Assembly: GCA_964484515.1 (NCBI GenBank)
Contig: CAZAGT010000155.1
Coordinates: 1-11,453, forward strand
Reading direction: 5' to 3'
Source of the DNA: CAZAGT01 sp964484515
GTDB lineage: Bacteria; Desulfobacterota; DSM-4660; Desulfatiglandales; HGW-15
DNA: 11,453 bases
Part shown: positions 6,569 through 11,453 of the stretch, piece after piece
Numbering within the stretch: position 1 is the stretch's first letter
How the letters are laid out: each line of letters begins with the position of its first letter
Made by a program: the position numbers and the translations under genes
Notes under the pieces: model-generated
Told to the model about the DNA's origin: nothing
The model's database searches: none
Seen by the model: the letters and a program-made list of their open reading frames with translations, nothing else

Positions 6569-9500
6569 CTATACTTCATTAATCATCGCCATGATCTGCT
6601 CCTCCCCAAAGCCCTTGAGGTTCAGGGCCCCTGACCGGCAGGAAGCGACACACAGGCCGCACCCCTTGCACAGGACCGGATTCACTTCGGCCTTGCCTGC
6701 AAATAGCCCCGCTTCGATGACTGACGGGGCGGCGTAGGGACAAACATCTATACAAACGCCGCAACCGCTGCACACCATGGGGTCGACCTCGGCCACGGTG
6801 CCGCTGACTCGAATTGTCTTTTTGGCCAAAAGGGCGACGGCGCGGGAGGATGCAGCCAGGGCCTGGGCCACGGACTCATCGATCGTCTTGGGGTAGTGGG
6901 CCATGCCGCACAGGAAGACCCCGTCGGTCGCAAACTCTGAGGGGCCCAGCTTGGCATGGGCCTCGACAAAATAGCCGTCCTCGTTCATGGGGATCTTGTA
7001 GAGTTGCGTCAGTTCTTCGTTCGAGTTGGGGACGATGGCGGTGGCCAGGGCAAGGAGACCGGCCCTGATGCGCACGGTTTCGCTCAGGGTGCGGTCATAG
7101 ACCTCGATCTTCAGTCCTTCCCTCCCCGCCGTCACGCGCGGCTTTTGGTCGATCGTGTAAGGGATAAAGAGAACGCCGGCCAGGCGTGCTTGCCGGTACA
7201 GGTACTCCCGCTCGCCATAGGTGCGCATGTCGCGATAGAGGATGTAGACATTCAGGTCCGGGTTGAGTTCCTTCAAGTGGAGCGCGCTCTCAATGGCGTG
7301 GGTGCAACATAGCCTTGAGCAATAGGGACGCTGCGGCTCGCGCGAACCGACGCATTGGATAAAAACGGCCGTGTCGATCTTTTTCAACAGAGGATCGTCA
7401 TCGAGGAGCTTCTGATCCAGCTCAAGATGGGTAAGGACTCGGTCGTCTGCGCCGTAAAGATATTCGGTGGGTATGAATTCAGTGGCACCCGTGGCGATGA
7501 GGGCAACGCCGTGGTCGACCACGGTCTCCTTGCCGTTGGAATGCAGCGTCGCCTTGAAATTGCCGACAAACCCTTCGAGATCCTTGAGCTCGGAAAAAAG
7601 GTGCAGATCGATATTGCCGTCGTCCTGAACAGAGGTGATGATTTGGGCGAGGTTTTGCTGGATATCCTCACCCTTCCAGGTCCTGTAAAGACGGTTCGCC
7701 TGGCCTCCCAGGGTGGATGACTGTTCCACCAGCGAGACCCGGTAGCCTTGATCCGACAGGCTCCTGGCCGCCACCATTCCCGCCAGACCTCCTCCAACCA
7801 CCAGGGCCCTCTGATTGATCTCGAGCTCCGTCTCGTGCAGCGGTTCGACCAATGTCACCTTGGCAACCGCCATGCGCACCAGATCCTGGGCCTTTTCCGT
7901 CGCAGAGCGGGGGTCGTCCTTGTGGACCCACGAATCCTGGTTGCGGATATTGGCCATTTCAAAGAGGTACTTGTTCAGTCCGGCATTGACCATGGTCTCC
8001 TGGAAGAGGGGCTCGTGTGTCTTGGGGGTGCAGGCGGCCACCACGATCCGATTGAGGCCTTGCTTCTTAATGACCTCGGCCATGAGCTCTTGGGTATCCT
8101 GCGAGCAGGTGTAGAGGTTGTCATTGACGTAATCCACGTAGGGAAGGGAGGCGGCGTATTCGCGCACCGCGGCGATATCCACGGTCCCGGCGATGTTGAT
8201 CCCGCACTGGCACACGAAGACGCCGACGCGGGGTCGTTGACCCAAGATGTCCTGCTCGGGCGGTATCTCTTTGGTTCTGGTCAAGGTGTCGCGCGCCGTG
8301 CTCAAGAGGGCTCCGGCCTTGGCCGCTGCCGAGCTGGCCTCGATGACCGACTGGGGGATGTCCTTGGGACCCTGAAAGGTCCCGCAGACATAGATGCCAT
8401 CCCGCGTCGTGGAGACGGGCTCAAAGGTGGCGGTTTGGGTGAACTGCCCCTCGGTCAGTTCGATGTCGAGTTTCCGCGCCAGTTCCATCGTCTCGGGCGA
8501 GGTTTCGAGCCCGACCGAAAGGACCACCACGTCAAAGCGTTCCTGGACGAGCTTCTCGTCTTTGTCGATGTATTCGATCAACAGGTCATGGCCCCCGGCG
8601 ACCGGTTCGATGCTGGGCACCCGCGAGCGGATAAAGCGCACACCATGTTTCTCCTCGGCCTCGTTGTAAAAGCGCTCGAAGTCCTTTCCGTGGGTTCGCA
8701 TGTCGATATAGAAGATGGCGCAATCCAGATCGCCGGAGGCATGCTCCTTGGCGATGACGGCCTCCTTGATGGCATACATGCAACATACGGAGGAGCAGTA
8801 GCTGTGATCACAGTGATGGAGGTCGCGGGAGCCGACACACTGGATCCACGCAATCTTACCCGGCTCCTGCTTGCCTGAAGGCCGTAGGAGGTGTCCCATG
8901 GTGGGGCCGGAGGCGGAGAGGAGGCGCTCAAATTCCATGGAGGTCACGACGTTGGGGCTTTGAGCGTAACCGTAGGCCTCAAAGCGGGAGGGATCGAAGG
9001 CCCGGGCCCCCAGCGCCAGGATAATCGAACCGACCTCGAGCTGGACGTCCTCAGGCTGTTCAGCATGGGTGGCCAGGGTTACCGCCTCGGCCCCGCAGGC
9101 CTCCACACATTGATAGCACTCGGAACAGACCCCGCACGCCAGACATCGTTTGGCCTCCGCAACCGCCTGCTCTTCGCTGAAGCCGAGCTGAACCTCCTCA
9201 AAGCGATCGAGCCGATCTTCGGGCGCCAACCGCGGCATTCGGGCGCGGGGCATCCGGTCGTATCCCTCCGTGGGGATCTCTTGAATCTCTTGCCAGGCCC
9301 TGGCGCGACCTTCACGCAGATCACGGCCCCGGATGAAGCGATCGATCGAGACGGCGGCCTGTTTTCCCGCCTCGATTGCCTCGATCACGGTCCGGGGGCC
9401 ACTGACCGCGTCGCCGCCGGCAAAGATATCGGGGTCATCGGTCTGGAGGGTCATGGAGTCCACGTTCATCGTGCCCCAATCGGAGAGGGTGCAAGCGCAC

Positions 9501-11005
9501 TCGGGCCCCAGGCAGGACCAGTCCGATTCCTGACCGATGGCCTGAATCACCTGATCCACGTCGATCGTATGCTCTGACCCGGCGATCGGTGTCGGTCGCC
9601 GCCGGCCGCTCTCGTCGGGCTCTCCCAGCGCCATCTGGACGCATTCCAGGGCCTTGACGCGGCCCTGTTCTCCGATCACGCGGATCGGATTGGTGAGGGT
9701 CCGGATCTCAAGGCCTTCCTCGCGACACTCCTCGATCTCCTCTTCATTGGCGGGCATTTCTCCCACGCTGCGGCGGTAAATGATGAAGGCCCCCCGGGCC
9801 CCCAGCCTGCGCGCCGTGCGAACCGCGTCCATGGCCACGTTGCCGCCGCCGATGACGGCGACGCGTTCTCCCAGAACAACCTTTTGGCCCAGATTGACAT
9901 CCCGCAAGAAATCGATCCCGGAGAGGACCCCTTCGAGATCCTCGCCCTCGATCCCCATGGTCTTGCATTCCTGAGCGCCGATACCGAGGAAGAAAGCCCG
10001 GTAACCTTGCTCGCGCAACTCAGCCACGGTTACGTCCCTGCCGATTTCGATCCCGGTCCGAATTTCGACCCCCATCGCCTCGATGATCCGGATCTCCGCG
10101 TTGATGATGTCCCGCGGCAGACGATATTCAGGGATGCCAACGGTCAGCATGCCGCCCGCCACCGGCAGCCTCTCAAATATGGTGACCCGGTATCCCTCCC
10201 GCGCGAGGTAATAGGCACAGGAAAGGCCGGCCGGACCCGCCCCTACCACAGCGACCTTTTCGTCCCTTTGGGGTTTGCTCTCGGGTACATAGGGGGTGTC
10301 GGCCCTCAGATCGAGGTCTGCGACGAACCGTTTGATGAAATCGATCGCCACGGGCTCATCCACCCGGCCGCGGGTGCAGATCGATTCGCAAGGGTGATGG
10401 CAGACTCGGCCGCAGATCGCAGGCAGAGGGTTTTCCTCTTTGATGAGTTTGAGGGCCTCGTGGAATTTCCCCTTGGCCACCAGGGCGATGTAGCCCTGGA
10501 CACTGATGTGGGCGGGGCATTCAATCCGACAGGGGGACGATCCCAGCTTGCTGATCGCAAAGGCGCCGGGAATGGCTTGCGCGTATTTCTTGTAAGTGGC
10601 TTTGCGATCTCGCAAGCCCTGGTCATACTCATCCGGAAGTGTGATCGGACAGACCTCGGCGCAATCGCCGCAGGCCGTGCACCTGGTTTCATCGATGAAA
10701 CGCGGATGCTTGCGAAGGGTGACCTTGAAATTGCCAGGAGACCCTTCAACATGCCCTATTTCGGCACAGGTAATCAGGTTGATATTGAGATGCCGGCCGA
10801 CCTCGACCAGTTTGGGTGAGAGGATTCACATGGCGCAGTCGTTGGTGGGAAAGGTCTTGTCCAGCTCGCTCATCACCCCGCCGATGGCGGAGGATTTTTC
10901 CACCAGGTGTACATAGTAGCCCGACTCGGCCAGATCCAGGGCGGCCTGCATGCCCGCAATGCCGCCACCTGAAACCAAGACAGAGCCTATGATCTTATCG
11001 CTCAT
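6569..11005 (-). CDS. hdrA: Selenocysteine-containing composite HdrA: HdrA-GltD-HdrA fusion
   Basis: 1478 residues when the in-frame TGA at 10826-10828 is read as selenocysteine (Sec60). Start ATG 11005 has GGAG ten bases upstream. Order: FAD-binding LVSGGGIAG (11-18), Sec motif NDCAM-U-ILSPK, ferredoxin motif CTACGDCAEVCP (Cys109, 112, 115, 119); GltD-like module with Fer4_20 cysteines (159, 163, 198, 202, 206, 210), FAD site VVGAGPAG (253-260) and NAD(P) site VIGGGNVAMD with YRRS (about 384-413), whose arginines favour NADPH; cysteine run CLACGVCSECYQCVEACG (621-638); rest of the HdrA flavoprotein with CVGSRD...YCSSVCC (723-741). A second HdrA unit begins near 925 (VGVFVCQCG), with GGGLAG (1071-1076), CVGSR...YCSRLCC (1218-1234) and two C-terminal [4Fe-4S] motifs (1412-1423, 1446-1456). 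In known Hdr complexes HdrA carries the electron-bifurcating flavin; here NAD(P)H is the likely partner of the fused module (inference). First gene of hdrA-hdrC-hdrB. Ending translation at the TGA, or starting at the TTG at 10615, would destroy the N-terminal FAD site and one cluster. Confidence 0.92.
10793..10828 (-). promoter_or_regulatory. Selenocysteine TGA codon with bacterial SECIS-like hairpin
   Basis: On the minus strand the TGA (10826-10828) is followed after 15 bases by CTGGTC-GAGGTC-GGCCGG (10810-10793): a 6-bp stem (two of the pairs G-U) with a 6-base loop. The loop holds AGGUC, the same core as in the E. coli fdhF SECIS recognised by SelB, and begins 21 bases after the TGA, within the spacing bacterial SECIS elements use. 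A U opposite G near the top of the stem could take the place of the usual bulged U. The element lies inside the coding sequence, as it must in bacteria. Confidence 0.8.
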
Positions 11006-11015
11006 ACGGTCAGCA

Positions 11016-11072
11016 CTCCGTGGCGCGTTTCAAAAGGTCCTAGAATCTATACAGATTCTGCTCGTATTGCAA
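11016..11072 (-). promoter_or_regulatory. Candidate hdrA promoter, operator-like inverted repeat and RBS
   Basis: Upstream of hdrA on the minus strand lie TTGCAA (11067-11072) and TATAGA (11046-11051), 15 bases apart, which is short for sigma-70. The -10-like box falls inside a perfect 7-bp inverted repeat, AGAATCT with AGATTCT separated by four bases (11042-11059), 36 bases before the ATG. GGAG at 11016-11019 serves as Shine-Dalgarno. A repeat over the -10 region suggests a repressor site, but it does not resemble the Rex or HcpR sites I know. Confidence 0.4.
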
Positions 11073-11169
11073 CCCAGGAGCGACGCATGCCTCGCACCCC
11101 GTTGGCCGAGACTTTGCCGTAGCTCCTTGATCTTGAGGAGAAAGGTACTTTTATCCTCGTTTTGTAAGC

Positions 11170-11214
11170 GTTCACAGGTTCNNNNNNNNNNGTTCAGAGT
11201 TCTACGTTCTGAGT
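11170..11214. repeat. GTTC-rich repeat stretch interrupted by ten Ns
   Basis: GTTCACAGGTTC precedes and GTTCAGAGTTC-TAC-GTTCTGAG follows the unknown bases 11182-11191, so GTTC occurs about every 7-9 bases. The true gap length is unknown; ten Ns is probably a placeholder. The repeats are a likely reason the assembly broke here. Confidence 0.6.
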
Positions 11215-11294
11215 TAGGGGGCAGAATAAAACTGACTATCCGAAGTCCTCACAAAAAATGCTGGTTTCGTCACATAAACGCCAAATACCATCTT

Positions 11295-11312
11295 TGAACC
11301 TCTGAACCCGTG
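11295..11312 (+). repeat. GAACC repeat copy related to 5939-5959
   Basis: CTTTGAACC-TCTGAACCC matches the string CTTTGAACC-CTGAACCC in the hdrC-hdrB spacer apart from a one-base insertion. Both copies are followed within about 20 bases by GATCAC. This supports a dispersed intergenic repeat rather than chance. Confidence 0.55.
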
Positions 11313-11378
11313 AGCGGTGATCACTTTTTCCCCTCGAACTTCGATCCCGGGGCCGCCGCGCACAAAGCGCGTCGCGTC

Positions 11379-11453
11379 TCAGTATCCGATAGCGCTGCCG
11401 TCTTTGCGCCGGTCAGAAGCCCCCAGGAGGATGTTCTGTTCGCGGTCCAGATA
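11379..11453 (-). CDS. ggt: C-terminal end of a probable gamma-glutamyltransferase (5' part outside window)
   Basis: Only the last 24 codons are visible, ending at TGA 11379-11381. The peptide contains LLGASDRRKDGSAIGY, which matches the typical end of gamma-glutamyltranspeptidases (GxSDPR...GY; E. coli Ggt ends with a similar GASDPR...AGY). The family cleaves the gamma-glutamyl bond of glutathione and related compounds and is usually exported. The gene points the same way as hdrA and ends about 370 bases before it, so co-transcription is possible but not shown. The call rests on one short motif. Confidence 0.55.
   Translation of the reverse strand, partial: YLDREQNILLGASDRRKDGSAIGY

Larger units (their letters stand above)
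11006..11378. other. Intergenic region upstream of hdrA with repeats and assembly gap
   Basis: About 370 bases between hdrA and the partial gene at the right edge. It contains the hdrA promoter region (to about 11072), a stretch without recognised features (11073-11160), GTTC/GAAC-rich repeats on both sides of ten Ns, and a GC-rich segment after the stop of the right-edge gene with a CGCGC/GCGCG stem near 11358-11372. A plus-strand frame across the Ns (10950-11297) is not a gene. Confidence 0.5.

Noticed and set aside
7748..8878. 376-codon plus-strand frame antisense to hdrA
   Set aside because: It is a shadow of the GC-rich hdrA codons; no domain is recognisable and the opposite strand has a clear protein family match throughout.
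6569..10615. hdrA starting at the TTG at 10615, downstream of the TGA
   Set aside because: HdrA sequence continues in the same frame upstream of this TTG, including a ferredoxin motif and an FAD site; the TTG codes for Leu131 inside a conserved stretch.
9884..10819. 311-codon plus-strand frame antisense to hdrA
   Set aside because: Same reason: low-complexity antisense translation of the GltD and HdrA parts, with no ribosome-binding site or known motif.
11182..11191. Repeats around the gap as a CRISPR array
   Set aside because: The GTTC units are only 7-9 bases apart and degenerate; there are no 25-40 base repeats with spacers and no cas genes.
10950..11297. 115-codon plus-strand frame across the N gap
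   Set aside because: It includes unknown bases, overlaps the start of hdrA in antisense and has no protein-like features.

Overview
The window reads as a piece of a draft bacterial genome: ten Ns at 11182-11191 mark a scaffold gap. It most likely comes from an anaerobic, sulfate-reducing or syntrophic member of the Desulfobacterota (former Deltaproteobacteria). That placement is inferred from a soluble heterodisulfide-reductase (Hdr) operon, from a HdrA that appears to use selenocysteine, and from the NtrB-like hybrid kinase. No rRNA or other taxonomic marker is present.

Layout. Bases 2-1642 (+) hold the 3' part of a PAS/HisKA/HATPase/receiver hybrid histidine kinase. Bases 1803-3131 (-) hold a second, membrane-bound sensor kinase that converges on it, with a weak terminator between. 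Bases 3352-3865 (+) hold a VapC-type PIN-domain toxin gene broken by two single-base frameshifts, preceded by a possible antitoxin remnant. Bases 3818-4456 (-) hold a HAD-family hydrolase. Bases 4457-4828 hold no convincing gene.

The main content is a minus-strand operon read from 11005 down to 4829 in the order hdrA, hdrC, hdrB. hdrA is much longer than a standard stop-to-stop reading suggests. An in-frame TGA at 10826-10828 lies in the conserved HdrA motif where relatives have Cys (context NDCAM-U-ILSPK) and is followed at the right distance by a SECIS-like hairpin with an AGGUC loop. Read through as selenocysteine, the gene spans 6569-11005 and encodes 1478 residues. The protein is a composite: a HdrA unit whose ferredoxin insert is split by a complete GltD-like NAD(P)H:flavin module, followed by a second HdrA unit with C-terminal 2x[4Fe-4S].

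Working model (inference): the GltD-like module exchanges electrons with NAD(P)H, the HdrA flavin(s) split or confurcate them between ferredoxin and the HdrBC arm, and HdrC passes electrons to HdrB, whose two CCG domains act on a disulfide substrate. No Mvh, Frh, Flx or formate-dehydrogenase partner is visible, so the fused module may replace such a partner.

Upstream of hdrA are a candidate promoter with a perfect inverted repeat, the assembly gap inside a GAACC/GGTTC-rich repeat stretch, and at the right edge the last codons of a probable gamma-glutamyltransferase gene (-). Similar GAACC heptads and several small hairpins fill the hdrC-hdrB spacer.
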